Source: Pyrocephalus nanus (taxonomy: Eukaryota; Chordata; Aves; Passeriformes; Tyrannidae). Taken from it: a DNA stretch of 64,000 nucleotides. Positions 12,001 to 27,000 of this stretch are shown here, in pieces (within the stretch, counting starts at the first letter, position 1; each line of letters starts with the position of its first letter). Made by a program: the position numbers and the translations under genes. The stretch spans positions 5,272,501 through 5,336,500 of the forward strand of contig CM076275.1 of the NCBI GenBank assembly GCA_038380795.1, in the 5' to 3' direction. The notes under the pieces are model-generated. The model saw only the letters and a program-made list of their open reading frames with translations. It was not told where the DNA came from and did no database searches.

Positions 12001-15000
12001 GGGCTGACTTTCACCCAGACAGCTTGAAATACCAGTGGAGCAGACAAAACCTCAGAGTTGTGGAAGGTGTCCCTGACCATGGCAGGGGGGTTGGAACTAG
12101 ATGATCTTTAAGGTCCCTTCGAACCCAAACCATTCTTGCTTCTATATTGCCTTTCCTAAAGCCCAGCCTTCCTACTGCAGTATATATGAGTCTAGAAAAT
12201 GAATGAATGAAAGACTTGTCTTCTACTAATGGTATCATGAGTAAATAATTCAGAATACAGGAGGTATCTGAGCACACTGTGCTCCCTCAGTTTTTTGGAT
12301 CACAGCTGTTTCAGCCTTCCTGTTCTCAGTGTCTCAAACTCACCTCCTCCCTGTCCAGATGCTTGGCAATGCTGATCTGCCCGCTTTTGGGTTGAATGGC
12401 AAAGTGTCCCAGTGGGTTCCCTTCCACGATGGAATACGTGATCTGATTGTTCATTGCTCCATCCAAGTCATCAGCTGACACCTGTTAGGAGAGAAAAAAT
12501 TCCAGCTAGGACCCCCCTGGGCCAAAAAGACTATTCTATGCAGGGGCTTGGGCAGGACCTCCTTGTCATTTAAGGGTATTGGTTTGAGCTTGCCTCAAAT
12601 GAGGAGGGGGAAAGGTGGTGGTTTAAATAAATGTCATCCAACCATTTTTTCAAGACAAAACTCACCTACAACAATGGCTTTCTCCTTGTCCCTTTCCTAA
12701 CTTGACCACCCTTGTTATGGTTACAGGCTAGACAGGGCACTCCACAAGGAATCACCTTGGGCCCTGGTATTCTGGCCAGAATAGGGTATTTGCCTTCTTC
12801 AGGCATTTTAGCTCTCTTGGGAGGTTCTCAAGGCTCCTGAGACCCTCCTTAGCTTACTCTTAAAGATGTCTTAAAAATGTTCCCCATGTCTGTGGAGTGC
12901 CAGGAATTGTGGCCATCATCCTTTTAAAAGTCATGCTTTGGTCTCAGATGTTGAAATGTCAAAAACCCACTGAGGTGGCTGTGTCCAAGGAAAAGTAAAG
13001 TGCCAAAGAGGAGAAAGTAATGCACAGCACAAGTAAAGAACAGGCCAAGACAGCCTGCCTGGTTTGTAACCATACCGTGAGGATGACTTCTCCAACTGCA
13101 GCATCCTCCCGGATATCAGCGAAATAAGGGTCTTGGATGAACTCTGGTGCATGGTCATTGATGTCAGTTATGTTGATCACCACCATGGTGACATCACTGA
13201 GAGAGGCTGAGCCCTTCCTTGTGCCCTCAATGGACAGGTAATACTCGTGACTTGCTTCAAAGTCCAGGCTCCCGTTTATGTATAAGGCACCTGCATTGTT
13301 GGATGGATAGGAAAGGACAGAAGATACTCTGAATTAATGGCACATGAGGTTTCTTGGAATACTGCAAATACACCAAGGCAACTGCCAAGACTCCAGCTGA
13401 AAAGGTGTTGTTGACCTAGCTTTGACCTTCTCTGGTTAAATCAGGATACCAAAGGTCATGGCATCCCATAAAACGAGCTACAACTCAACAGGTTCTGTGA
13501 TAACCTGCCTCATTCTGGTATCAAATGTTTGAAGAGGTGAAATAAACTTCTGGAAGGTATCCAGGAGTCTTGGTTGGAGATTTGGGACAAAACAGGGTAA
13601 GAGTCAACAGTGCTCTTGAAAGCTGTTGACCAAAGCAGTAGTAGGACATCACTGTGAACTGACACTGAACTGTGTCATAGGCAGGATGTAAAGGTGTGAG
13701 ATGCAAATGCAGAGTTGTACAGGAGTTAAAGGTCTGCAGCAAGATGCTGTGATTGGTAAGTGAGGCTAGAGATGCAACATAGAAAGGAGGAGACTGTTAA
13801 TCTCAAAAAAAATGAGTGAGAAACATACTGAACATATGGATTGAAGACAGTAAAGTAAAGGCAGAAAGAAAAAAGAACCAGGGTAACAGAGTGTGCCTGG
13901 GTTCTTCACTGAAACTATCACAAATTTATTCCCTGGAAATGACACTATTCTGTGTCTTTTAAGGTGCACAAACTAGTAAGAAGATTGGTGTGGAAAAATT
14001 AGCAAGAGTCTTGGGGACAGAGAAGCTGAGGATGGCACCATGGATGAGGATGTTACAGCCAGGGGCAGAAGGCCACTGATGACGCAGCCAAGGGCTTGTT
14101 TCAGGTAGTTGACATTGGCCTTCTGAGAGCAGCCCTTATCAGACCGCTGTGCAAACAGAGCAGTGATTTATCTGGCTGGTAAACCTGGCTCAACACCTGC
14201 TCGTGGCTAAGACTGGTATTATCCATGTTCATTGAGTGCTACCTAACAAAGCTGCCTGTTACCCTGGGCTGCAGGTTCCTCGTGGGTTCAGAATGGAGAG
14301 ACTTTTTTAAAAAAAACGCTTTCTCCTGCCTTTTGAAGTGGAAAAATTTCTCCACAAATCCCTCATTCACATGGACCTGCCTCAGGTCCTGGACATATAA
14401 CAGGAATTTTCTCCATTACTTTCAGTAAGATTTGGATCGTTCCTTAAGTGACCTACCTGACAAAATTTAAAGTAGAAAAGAAGACTGTAGTCCCTACCCT
14501 TGTGCTGGCTGAAGACAGAGGGGAGCAAAAGGGGAAGCCAAATGGAGAACCAGAAAAGACAAGGACAGCCTTTGGTGTTGGGTCAGCCTGTCCCTGCTTG
14601 GGCACAAGGTCATTTTACCTGTGTTTGAGTTGAGCTGAAACTTCCCGTGGTCGTTGCCGTTCACAATTTCATACTTGATCTCCGTGTTTTCCGCGTTGTC
14701 CCTTGTCAGGGCCGACAAGTTGAGGACCTCCGTGCCCACAGCCACGTCTTCTTTCACCATGGCCATGTATTCAGGGGCCAGGAAAACAGGCAGGTACTCA
14801 TTTAGATCCACCACGGAGACGGTGACAGTGCCGAGAGCGGAGAGGGGCTCCGGGGTGCCCCGGTCGGTAGCACAGACTGTCAGCTCGAACACTGAGTGCT
14901 GAGAATCCTTCAGGGGCTTTTCCAGACGGATCACCCCTGTGGTCTCCTCAATTGAAAAGTGTCCATTGGCAGAGTCAGACAGAGAATAGACCACCTCAGC

Positions 15001-18000
15001 GTTGAGACCTGGAAGGGTAAGGGGCAGGCTGCATTAGTTCATGGGTAGGAATGCTGCTGGTTTTATTTATTTATAATCTCTTAGGAATGTCTGTACTTAA
15101 TGACCTTCAATTCCATAGGAAAATGGAGGCTGTATGAAAATCATATGAACACCATGTGTGCCTCTGTCCATCTGCAGGTTCAGACATCCAGCTACCCTCA
15201 CCATTATCCTTCAGTATCACCTCTGCATTAACTGGTGCTTCCCATTTTTATTTTCCTTCTTGTCTGCTTCCAAAGAAGATAAATATGATCCTGCTTCTCT
15301 GTCACCATAAATGCAGTCTCTGCTGAAGAGGTTTACTGAAAGCTCCTTTCTTAGGAGCCTTACCTATGTTTCTGAGAATATTTGTGTTCTCAGAAGGACC
15401 TCTCCATCCATATAATCTATCCCATCCAGATCTAAAACTCCATTTTTCCTTATTATGCTCATTCTCAGTCTCCGTCTTTGATAAAGTTTCTGTCCTGTTT
15501 GGATCCCAGACAAATTGTGTCACATTTTTTGCTGTGCATCACAGTCAGTTACTGAGCATGTTCCTAAAGTCTGCCTTTGCATGTTTCTGCAGATACTGCA
15601 CTTCTGACAGGGCCACAGAAACGCTGATTCCAGGATGCTAGTCAAGGACGTGTCAGCAACGAGATCCAGGCACATCTTCGGCCAAGATTCAGTCATCTGT
15701 GCCCACTGCTGCAGCCCTTCCCTAGGTCTCAAAGGTTTCTACTCGGGATGAGAGATGAACTCTACTAACAAGCAAATCCCATTGTGACTCACCCTCATCG
15801 AGGTCCCTGGCAGCAACCACGGCGATGGGCGTCTTTGTTGTGGTGTTATCGAAGACGGCCACGGCGCAGTGACTGGGGAAGAATCTCGGTGCATTGTCAT
15901 TTGTGTCCTCTACAATCAGTGTCACATCTGCCTGGCAGGAGCGGCCCCCGCCGTCAGTGGCTTTCGCAACCAGGTGGTACGTGGGTTTCTGCTCGCGGTC
16001 CAGGGGCGCAGATGTGGTCAGCTCCCCTGGTGGGAAAGAACAGGAGGTGGTCTTGTCTCCCAGCAATTGCAGCCACAGCCTGCAAGACCTCAGGGAGGTT
16101 TTCAGCTGCCTTCCTGCATGAACCGTGGGAGACAACAGACCAGGTTTGGACACCTGTAGTAATTCAGCTAATAGTGGTGGTGTGTCCACACCACATTGCC
16201 CAGGGCTGTTCTCGGATCGCTGCCAGCCAGTGCCTGGGCAAGGCTTGGCACGGGGAGTCCTGCAAGTTCAGCTGAACTTCATGCAAGGGATGCCAACGTG
16301 GGATAAAAGTGCTCATAAATAAACTGTACTTCTAAACCCCACTACATCGAGCTTTCTGCAGTGTAGAGAACTCCAAGTGATCTCTAGGATGATCATTGAA
16401 TCTGTTTGGGTAAATATACAAAACAAGACCTGGTAAGAGCTTTTCAGAGTTTTTAACTTGAGTCTTTGGCTCAAATAAAAGACCTCTCCTCCTTGAGACC
16501 TGGCTGTTAGCACTAATGCCCGCCCCTCATTTTAACAACACTAATGACACCACTTGTAAGAAAAGCTAGCAGGAAGATTGAGAGCTCAACCTCCTCTACA
16601 CCGTGTTGCAATAAACCTGCCTGTTTGCCGTTCCCTCCTCACTTGGGAGACCTGGAATGAACATCCTGATGTTTGCTCAAGAGGAGGTAAGTGCTGAGCC
16701 ATGCTGGGAGCTTGGATTTCTCAGGGGTGGGTGAGGAAGAGGATAAAGACATCCCACTGCCCTGCTCTCACCTGTGTGCGGTCCCAGCCGGAACTCCTCC
16801 GCGCCGGGGCCGTGGAGGCTGTAGGTTATCTGGGCATTGCTGCCAACGTCGGGGTCGGTTGCTGATATTTTCAGAATGAAAAGACCTGGCCCAGCATCTT
16901 CAGAGACCCTCCCAGTGTAGAGCACCTGACAAGGACAGAAGGTGTCACTGGCATCTGAGCCACCTCCAAAATACCTCCATCCCATACGGGGAGGAGCAGA
17001 CTAGGAGGAGGTTCATCGAGAAGCACAAATCCTTAAATAAAACCCCTGTGGTTTATAGGGGAGCACAGTGTGCCTCCCATTGCTGGCTGCTGGGGTGTGG
17101 ATTGGGACCAGTGAACTCATTTCACACAAACCTTTGAATCACCTTTGGGAAGCAACCACCTCTGTTCTTTCTCACCATGGCTAAAGTCCACACCAGCGAT
17201 CAGCTCTCTACAGCAACAAACCTTCTGATGGGAATCTCTCAGCACAGCAGGATATAAAACTCAGTAATTTACATGCCCCTACCCAGGAGGCTTCCTGGCA
17301 TTGTTTATCTCCAAAAATTATCCTTCATAATGCTTAGGCTCTCACTTACTGCTGGCAAACATGCTTGGAGGCTAGATTTAATGTGCTTGCTTGACATGCA
17401 GCTTAATTAAAATTGCTAAGCATAATCAAAGCAACCGGATCGTGTGAGAAGAATTACGACAAGCCAAACCCTTTAACATGCTCTGTCTGTTCTTTCTTCT
17501 TTGCTATTGTGTTCTCTCCTTCCCAGGCTCTCCCTTCATGCCCCTGATGGCCCAGAACAGATGTCTTACCTGGCCACACTCGGGGCTGTTGTCATTGATA
17601 TCGAGAACAAAAATTTCCACTTCAGTGGTAGCCTGGAATTTCCCATCAGATGCCATAACCTTGAGGAGATACTTCTCTGTATCTTCTCTGTCCAGAGGCT
17701 TCTTGGAAGAAATTGTCCATTCACCCTCGATTTCGTTAACTGTGAACTGTCCCAGTACGTCTCCTTCTAGAAGGGGGCAGGAGGCAAGCAAAAAAAGGCA
17801 TTTACTGAGTGCTGAAAATCAGAAGTGATAAGAAAAGGGAATATAGGTCTGCCCACTGTCGTTCCCTTAGGAGACCTGAAGGACTTTGATGACCTTAGAG
17901 GTCTTTTCCAACCTAAATGATTCGATGGTTCTCTGACTTGCACTGGTGATGCAGAGAGGGCACTGGTGGTGTATCCAGCAGGTGAGGAGCATTTAGTCTG

Positions 18001-21000
18001 CCCCACTGCACAGCTGGGAAGGGCCTGTTTCAGTTATTCCCCTCTCTGCACATTACACTGGAAGAGGGAAACAACTCCTGATTGCAGAAAGGTCTCAGTA
18101 ATGTTCTGCAGATGTGCATATTCATTGCCTCAAAACCACACTGTCTCACCTTCCCAAAGCCTGTCAGTCTTTCTCAGTGCACGTTCCTAAAGGGATCTGA
18201 GAGTTTCAAATACCCTGCAGACACTGTTTGGATCTTACTGTTACAGCACCATGTATAGCTGTACTTCCTCTTAACCTATAGAGGTGTTTAATATATAGCT
18301 GCACTTTCTGGGGCTACTTCTTGATTCTGTAAGAGCCAAATGATGAGAGACAGGTAAATCCAGGCTAGGCAGACTCTCTGGTACTCCAGATTCATGCTGC
18401 TTCTGCTGCTGTTACACAGATTAGATTTTAAACGGGCTGGATGCTGCCCCTGGAGAATCCTCCCCTTTTGGCAAGGAGATGGTGTCCTCTGCTGACCCCA
18501 CACCACTGGGCAGAGAAGGGAGCATGTCAGGCAATTGGAGTCAATGAGCAGAGCTGGCTGTGGGGCTTGTTTGTGTTACACTCTGAAGGGCCTTGCACAG
18601 CAGGGTAAATTAAATTCACTCCCTTTCTGCTTTCCTTTGTACTGCAGTGATGAGGTGGTGGATCTGGAGACATAGTGAGACCTCTGCTAGCCCTTCTTCT
18701 GATGCTGGGAAACACCAGCCCATGTACAGATTTAATTTCTTTGTGTTTGAAAACAGTGTGAACAGGGGGAATCTGGGCTCTGTGTTCACCTACTCCTCTC
18801 CTTTGCTGCAGCTGCATTTACATGTTTATGGATAGAGTTTGACCTGTGCTTTTAAGTGCATAGCAGAGGGAGCACAAGGTGCTCACCACTAACATAAATG
18901 TGCATCCTTTTGGGTCTAAAGTAGTTGGAAGTTACTACTGCCTTTAAGATGGCAGAAATGTGAATACATAAATGGATTAAGTCTTTCCTCCCAAAGGCTT
19001 GCAAATACCTAGGCATGCCATAAACCAATTCAAAGTACCAGCATTCCTTCCCTGTTTTGGATGGTTAGAATAATAGATAACAGGCTGCAGCACGATCTGG
19101 CTAAATGGTTTGACCCTGAAGGGTCCTCATTTGAGTCTGAACAAACATTTTAATTTGAAGTATCTGCTCCAGGTCTCAGAAAGACCCTTTAGGGTCAAAA
19201 AATACTGTAAAGTCAAGCTGCTACTTGTGCAGATGCATATAAAACATTCCGGTGTGACTTTTTTGGTATTTTACAATAGTGGGTAATTTTAGTTGGCACA
19301 AGTGATGCTTCAGGGATGCAAGAGTAATTTTTAGTATTTCTTGTTAGCCAAAACCTTTACTAAGATTGACATGACAGTCTCAAATCTCTCCCAGTGCAGA
19401 GTGGCAACTGAAGCCTTGTTTGTTAAGTCAGAATCCAAGTGGCTTAAAAGGAAACACATTTAATACCAGAAAGTTATACACATCCTATGTGCATATATAT
19501 AGCTATTAAAAAATACAGACAGGCTACAGGCATATATATGATGTATAAACTGACTGCACTGTTGGCAGGAGATAAAGCTGGGTCAAAGAACTTAAATACA
19601 GATCACAGTATCTCTGTGAGAAAAATCTTCCCTTCTCCTGTACCACCTCTTCTGTCCTTCCAATAGGTATTACAATTACACTGCCTTAATTACTCCTCTG
19701 TCAGGAAAGTGTAAATAAATATTTCTACAGTACTGTGTAATTACTTATATGGATTTTATTTATTCCCAAATAACTAGGATGATTCAGTGGTGAGATAGTT
19801 ATTATAATGACAATTCCACCCACTGCAGCTAGCTACTAAAGAGTTTTGTATTCCCCAAATTCATTTAACTGAAGAGTCCAGCTCATGACAGAGCCTGGGC
19901 TTCATCTCATCTGCTTTTGATAGGCCTGTCAGTACACCACCATTTCTGCATTAATTATCCTGTCAGGCAAGGTATCAAATCCTCACTTCGAGACGATACT
20001 CTTGCTCTTGCTCACTGAAGGTTCAAACTCAGGCAGGACTCACCAGTTATGTAGCAGGTGACGCGCCGGTTCTGCTCAGAGATGTCTGCATCGACGGTGC
20101 TCAGCGTGACCACCACCTGCCCCGGCTCCGCGTTCTCAATCACCGACCCCTTATAGAAATCCGAGGTGAACTGTGGGGCGTTATCGTTTTCATCGGAGAC
20201 AGTGACCTCCACCAGGGTTTGGGACGAGAGCTGGACTTTCCTGCCGTGGTCAGTGGCCACCACATAAAAGCGGTAGACCTCCTGATCTTCGCAGTCCAGC
20301 TCCTTCAGCGTGGTGATCCACCCGCTCTCGCCGTCGATGGTGAAGAGCCCGCGGAGGTTGCCAGACTCTGCTTCCAGACTGTAGGTCACCTGCCCGTCAC
20401 TTCCCATGTCCTGGTCGTTAGCTGTCACTTGAATGACCGTGGTTCCTGAGGGCATGTTCTCCATGACAAAAGCTTTGTAGGGATCTGCCTCAAAGACAGG
20501 TCTGTTGTCGTTGACATCCTTTACTTGGATGTTCACAGAGACCAGAGAGACCAGCTCAGTCTCCTGGTGTGAGCAGTGAGCCATAACATCGACCTGGTAC
20601 CACTTGGTGGTCTCATGGTCCACGGGTTTTTTGATTTTCAAAACCCCTGTTTGTTCATCCAGTGTGAACACCTCATCCTTGTTACTTTCTGTAGTGGTTC
20701 CCTTCACCAGGCTGTATATAATGGGATCCTCTGCAAAAGCTTTTACTGACCCTATTTCTGATCCCTCTGGAAGATCCTCAGATGCAGAGAATGTATAAAG
20801 GGGCTCAGAAAACCTTGGTAATGTCACTTCCCTAGGGACAATCTGGAGATTCACTGGGACAATGGAGTTCCAGTGAGGGGGTCTGCCATCTTCAGCTTTC
20901 ACCTTGAAGTTAAAGGCTCTGTTTTCTAAACCAATAAGGCTCTCCTTGACCTTAACAACCCCAGTGGCAGCATTGATCTCCACGAGGTCTTCTGCCACAT

Positions 21001-24000
21001 CTTCAACAGAGTCAACAGAGTAAATGACATCTGCGTTTGCACCCTCATCAGCATCGTAAGCCAGTACTTGGATGACGGGGGAACCTTTGCTTACGTTGGA
21101 CTGGATGGACAGTGTGTATTCAGAGGCTTTGAACAGAGGTGGGTTGTCATTCTCATCTGTAAGGATTATTTTGACAGTGCAGAAGGCCACCTTCCCACCC
21201 CCATCCTTGGCCATTACTTTAATGGCAATGACTCTTTCTGTTGAATTTTCTCTGTCCAGCTTTTGCAGTGTGGAAATACAGCCTTTATTGTCTATGGAGA
21301 ACTTCTCATGGGCAAGTTTATTTATGATGGTATAGTCTATGGTGCCATATGGGCCACCATCTGGGTCAATTGCCACCAGCTCAATCACTTTGGTACCTAT
21401 CTCAGCATTTTCTGCCAGCTCTGCCTCGTACACATTCTGCCGAAAAGAGGGGCTGTATTTGTTGGCATTTGTGGTGTTGATATACACAGGCACAGTGCTC
21501 TTGAAAACTCCATCTGAAGCAGAAACCCTGAGATTGTAGGACGGCTCCAAGTCCTTTTTGCACCGGTTGAACATGGATATTATTCCAGAAGTGCTGTTGA
21601 TGGCAAAATGCCTGTTGTCATTGCCCGAGAGTATCACGTATTCCAGGCGGGTGGTGTCTCCACTGTCGGGGTCCAGGGCCTGGACTTTGATCACGATGTG
21701 CCCACACGTGGCCATTTCACTGACCTTGGCTTCATACTGAAGCTGGCTGAACTCAGGGGGATTGTCATTGATGTCTGTCACATCCACAATCACCAGGGCA
21801 TCACTACTAAGTGGAGGCATCCCATGATCTGCAGCTCTTACTTTCAGGCGGAACTGTTGATTCGTTTCATAGTCAAGCGCTTGAGCTGTTGCTATTTGCC
21901 CTGTGCTGGCATCAATATTAAAGAACTTGGTAGCATCTGAACCATCATCCACGATCTGATAGGAGACCACTTTGTTTCTGCCAGAATCGTTATCAGAGGC
22001 AAAGAGCTGGACAACAGGGGTCTGTGCTGGCAAACTCTCCGAGACAGACGCCGTGTAGATGATCTGAGAAAATATGGGGGGATTGTCATTAATGTCCTCC
22101 ACCTCAACCTCCACTCTGGCCTCTGAGAAGGATCCCAGCGCTGTGTCTGTGGCTCTAACAGTGAACGCATGTTTGGTCTCTAGCTCATAGTCCAGCTGGC
22201 CTGTGACAGTAAGGACACCAGTTTTGAAGTCGGTGTTGAAGAGTTTCAGGGAGTCTTCTTCCACAATGTTGTAGATGAGGCGCAAGCCTTCAGGGCTGCG
22301 AGCCTGTATGTGGAGGATTGATGTGTATGGGGGGATGTTTTCTGGCACCTTCACTCGGTAGTACAAACTTTGGAACATAGGGTTGGATTTGTTCCTCACA
22401 CTGATCACAACCTCCTCTTCAGCGCGCAGGGGAGGCTCTCCTTTGTCCTTAGCAATGACTCGGAGGTTGTATTTATTTAAAGCTTGATAATCAAGAGGCT
22501 TCTTGAGGGAGATGTCTCCTAGGTAAGGGTCAATCTGAAAGTATTTGTAGTCCTCTGCAAATGAGTAGGTCACAGCTCCATTATCCCCTATGTCTTTGTC
22601 TGTTGCAGACACCTGGAAAAGCACATCACCTGGCTCCGTGCCGTCCTGCACCGAGGTGTAATATGGCACATTCTCAAACTGTGGTGGGTTGTCATTGACA
22701 TCCTCTACATAAACCTTGACTGTGGCTTGGGACACTCTTGGTGGTTTCCTGTTGTCCTTCACTTCCACAGCCACCTCGTGCATGTCTTGCATTTCGCGGT
22801 CAAATTTCACACCCTTGGTCTGAAGTACTCCAGAGGCCTGGATCATCTTGAATCTTTCCTTTCCATTCAAAAGTGAATACGAAAGGGGTTCATTCAGCTG
22901 ATATCCCTTGACCCCAAGAATGGTTAGAGTCTTCTCATCTGTAGAGTTCTCCATCACAGTTGCTGTATACACGTCTTGATCAAATTTCAAGCCAGTACCT
23001 TGTGCCTGAGTTAAGTTTAGCTTAACCAGAGCAGTACTTTTATATAACCCATCACCAGCTCTGACCATGAGCTCATGATAGCTCCTCAGGCCAGTAGCAT
23101 TAAGAATGGAGATGAGACCTGTGAGAGGATGAATATAGAAAGCATTATCAAGGTTCCCTTCCACGATGCTGTAGGTCACCTCCGAATCTGCATCTTTTGC
23201 CTGCACCGACAAAAGCTCCATCCCTGGGTGGGCAGGCAGCAAGACAGAAAGATCATAAGTGTCTTTCAAAAAGACTGGAGGTGAATCATTCACATCTTTA
23301 ACGTGGATTGTGACCTTGGCGGGCTTGGATGCAAATAAGCTGGGACTTCCACTGTCATGCACGTGTACGCTGAAGTGGAAAACTGGGGTGAGCTCATAGT
23401 CTATATCAGCACGACTGGTCAGCGTCCCTGTGCTGGGATCTACGGTGAAATATTTCAGTGCCTCTGGTTCCAAAATCTCGTAGACCAGCAGAGCATTGGA
23501 GTCTTGATCAGCATCTGTTGCACAGGTCACGAGGGGAGCATTGCTCTCATCCAGAACCATGCTTTGTGATGGAGCATTCTCCATGATCCAGCCGACGAAG
23601 GAAGGCTTAACGAAGATGGGCGCATTGTCGTTCTCATCTATGACATAGACAAGTACCACCGTGTCCATAAAAGCTCCAGCCATGTTGGTGCCACGGACCT
23701 TCAGCTGGTAAAAAGACACCTGCTCAAAATCTAAGCTCTTCTGAGTGGAAATAAGGCCTGACTGATAGTTCATGGAGAACACTCCGTCTCCATTTCCATC
23801 TTTTATTTCATAGCTGACAGGTGACAAGCTCGTGGCTGAAACCTGGATCAGAGGAGAGCCAATAGCAGTGGATTCACTGATCTCTGTGATGTACTCGGTC
23901 TCCGGAAATTTTGGAGGGGTTCGATCAGAGGGTCTAATGCGGACATGTACTGTAGCAGAATCTTTAAGCTGAGGGAACCCCTGATCTTCTGCTTTTACAA

Positions 24001-27000
24001 TAAGAGTAAATCGGTCCAGCCTGGATGGATCCAGTTTCTGGGCAACTGTAATAATTCCAGAATACGGGTCGATGCTAAAGAAGCCTTCCCCATTACCTGC
24101 AAGAAGAGAAATTACAAAGTGAAGAATGCAGACACCCTACTGGTTTTTGGTTTTCTGAACCTCTTTTCCATAGATTCTGCTGATTTCAGACCTAGTTAAC
24201 ATCTGTTTCTTTCACTGGGAGAAATTAATTAATTTCTAAATCATTTTAATTATAAGAACAATGAACCCATTGAGATCCATGAGCTAACTTTTGAATCAAT
24301 CAAAATGTAAATTGGAGATAAATACCCTTCTAATTTAGGCATATTTAGTGGTGGCAGAGCATGTGCTTGAAGCTTTTGCCTCGTGTGCAGAACATGGTAG
24401 CACAGACAGTACTAGTTCCTTCAAGCCCTGTCATGCTTGTAATTACCAGTGCTTCAGGAGCAATTAAATCCCTCAGTCCTTGATCTAAATTGCAGTGAGA
24501 AAGATGGAGCAAAGGATGGCTTGTCTCCTGCAAAGAATTTACCAGCTAAATAGGCAGTGTGGCACAGACATAAATACTTCAGTTTTAACCTTTAAAGTGA
24601 ATGCCCACTGAACTTGCACGACCCAAAACCACCAGCAGCCAGTGCTGAGAGGGTGCTCACTGTTCTTTGAAGATGTATTTCTTGGTAGAAATGGTGGAAC
24701 TGATGATGACTGTTGTGGGGATTGGAGTACTTTTGCCTAAAAACTGAACAGGGATCCCTCCCTCAGTTCCCATGGACAAAAGGAGCAGATTTTAGGTTGT
24801 CTTAACTCATCCAGTCACTTTTTTTTTTTTAGGCCAGTGACTCAGCATTAAGCTGTCTTCTTAAGAAAGGATGCTAATATTCCATAACACGGAAAATACC
24901 TGCCCACTCTAGATTTTCTCTGAATAGAAAGAAAATCACATTTTAAAAACTGTGCAGCCATTTACTGGTCTTTGCAACAGCTACAGAATGCTGGTCAAGT
25001 GGCCACCAGTTGGAGCATGGAAATACAGGTGTGATCAAAGCCTAAACTGTCCTGTTGCAGGGCTCTCACCTGCCTGAAGGGAGTAGTGGATTTCAGCATT
25101 AGCTCCTTGGTCCTGATCAAGGGCTCTGACTTGTATAACCTCTGTGCCCACGACTGCTGAGTCCAGCACTTCTGCTTCATAGTGGATGCTGCTGAACTGC
25201 GGAGGATGGAGGTTGCAGCTCTCCACACGGACGATGACTCGAACAAAGTTCCGCTTGATGGGCACCTCCTGGTCTCGCACCTGAATGACAGAAGAAGAGC
25301 AGGCACAGTCACAGTCAGGGAGAAGGCAGCCTTGCCTGCACCAGCAACTCATCAGGACTCCTACACAGGTGGGTGTTTTGCAGTGGTCCTAACCCCTTGG
25401 GTGGGAATGAGCCTCTAAGTTTCAGCACCAAAGCTCAGCCCTGAACTTGAAAACAAACATTAACAATTATTCACAGTGTTTTCTCTTAAAAGAATCCAGT
25501 GGCCTTCCAGTGAAATTGGCAGGTGGTTAGAGAAGAGTAGGGTGTTACCTAGATTTAGCCATATAGTAAAGGTTAACACCCTGCTTTCCTCTTCCTTATT
25601 GTTCTGGACAAATCCTCCCTCAAAGACTAGAACCAGTTTTAATTTTTCCAGTGACCCATATTTCCCAACCAGGCTGGTGGACTCAGCAGGGCTTGGTCAG
25701 GACTCACCATCACTGTGAGAGTGTGCTGAGGCATGGGCTGGGAACTGAAGCCTTCTGCTGTTGTGAGGACTCCGCTGCTTGGATCCAACTGGAAAAGTCT
25801 TGTGCTTTTGGGGTCCACGCTGCCATGGATGGTGTAGATGAGCCCCTTTCCTTTGTCCTTGTCTGTTGCACTGACTCGAAGGATTTCTCTCCCTGGGGGG
25901 GTATCTTCAGGAATCCCCTCCTCATAATGGCTTTCCAGGAACTGGGGACGGTGCTGGTTGATGTCAATCACGTGGATAAACGCCTGTGTGGGAAACAGCA
26001 CAGTGAGAGCAGCAAAAGCATGGCAGCAGCCATGTAAAATCTAAGCTACCAATCCCTTTTGGGTGTAGCCATTCTCTGAGTCCTGTAATTGTCACAGCTT
26101 TCCAGCTCTTGGGGCTTTGCCATCCATGGTGACTGGGAGCCCTTTTGTCCTTCTTCCCCAAGGAACTCCTGCTGTGCCTTCCCTTCATGTTTTCCAGTTT
26201 GTTTCCCCTCATTGCTTTTTATATCTCCAATCTGGCAAGCCACTCAGACTGAACGTGCCTGCACTTGGCACACGGGGAAACTGTCACAGCTTGCCATGAG
26301 GAGCAGCAGTGGCTCAGCCACGGTGCCAGCTCTGCTGGCCGGTGCCTCCACAGCAACCCCCATCAATTGCACACCAGAAAGATGACAGAAGGGGGATGTT
26401 TGGTAAAAGGAGGGAGGGCTGGCCTACTTCATGCATGTGGAGAAGCAAAATTTGTGTTCTACATTTTTTAGCCAAATCTTCCCCTGTGCAGTCAGCAGCA
26501 CCCCCCTGTGAATGGCTGCCTGAATCCTGCTGGCAAAGGCACAGGATTTTCTGTTTAGCCTCCTACCCTGATGTCCCTGACCCCCCCTACTGATGTGCTC
26601 CCTGCATCTTAGGAAGTCCCAACCAAGTGTAATAATTTGCTTCCTGTAGCAAACCCGAGCATGCCACTGGGGTTTTGCACAAGCAGGTTTCTTGACATCT
26701 GCTAGCGGCCTTGAGTGCCAAAATAAACGTAGGGATGAGATGCAAGGTGGCAGGGAATGCACACCAGGCAAGGTGGGGCTCTGTTTGTTTATTTGGGGCA
26801 ATACCTGAAGATAGTCGAGATAAGTGGCCATCCGTTAGCATTGCATTTCACAGGAATGACAGTGTTCCTCACTCATCATCCCCGCAGTGAATTTCCCATG
26901 ATAAGCCTCACTGACAGGTGACTCACACTCTAGGTCTTCCTGTGCAGTGAGGGCTGGAATTTTGGCTGCTGCTTATGTGTGGAGAGAACGGTTGGTGGAA

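Noticed and set aside
23825..23827. ATG at 23827 as the start of a separate cadherin gene
   Set aside because: The frame stays open and homologous to FAT2 upstream to a good acceptor at 24097, so this Met is internal to exon 10.
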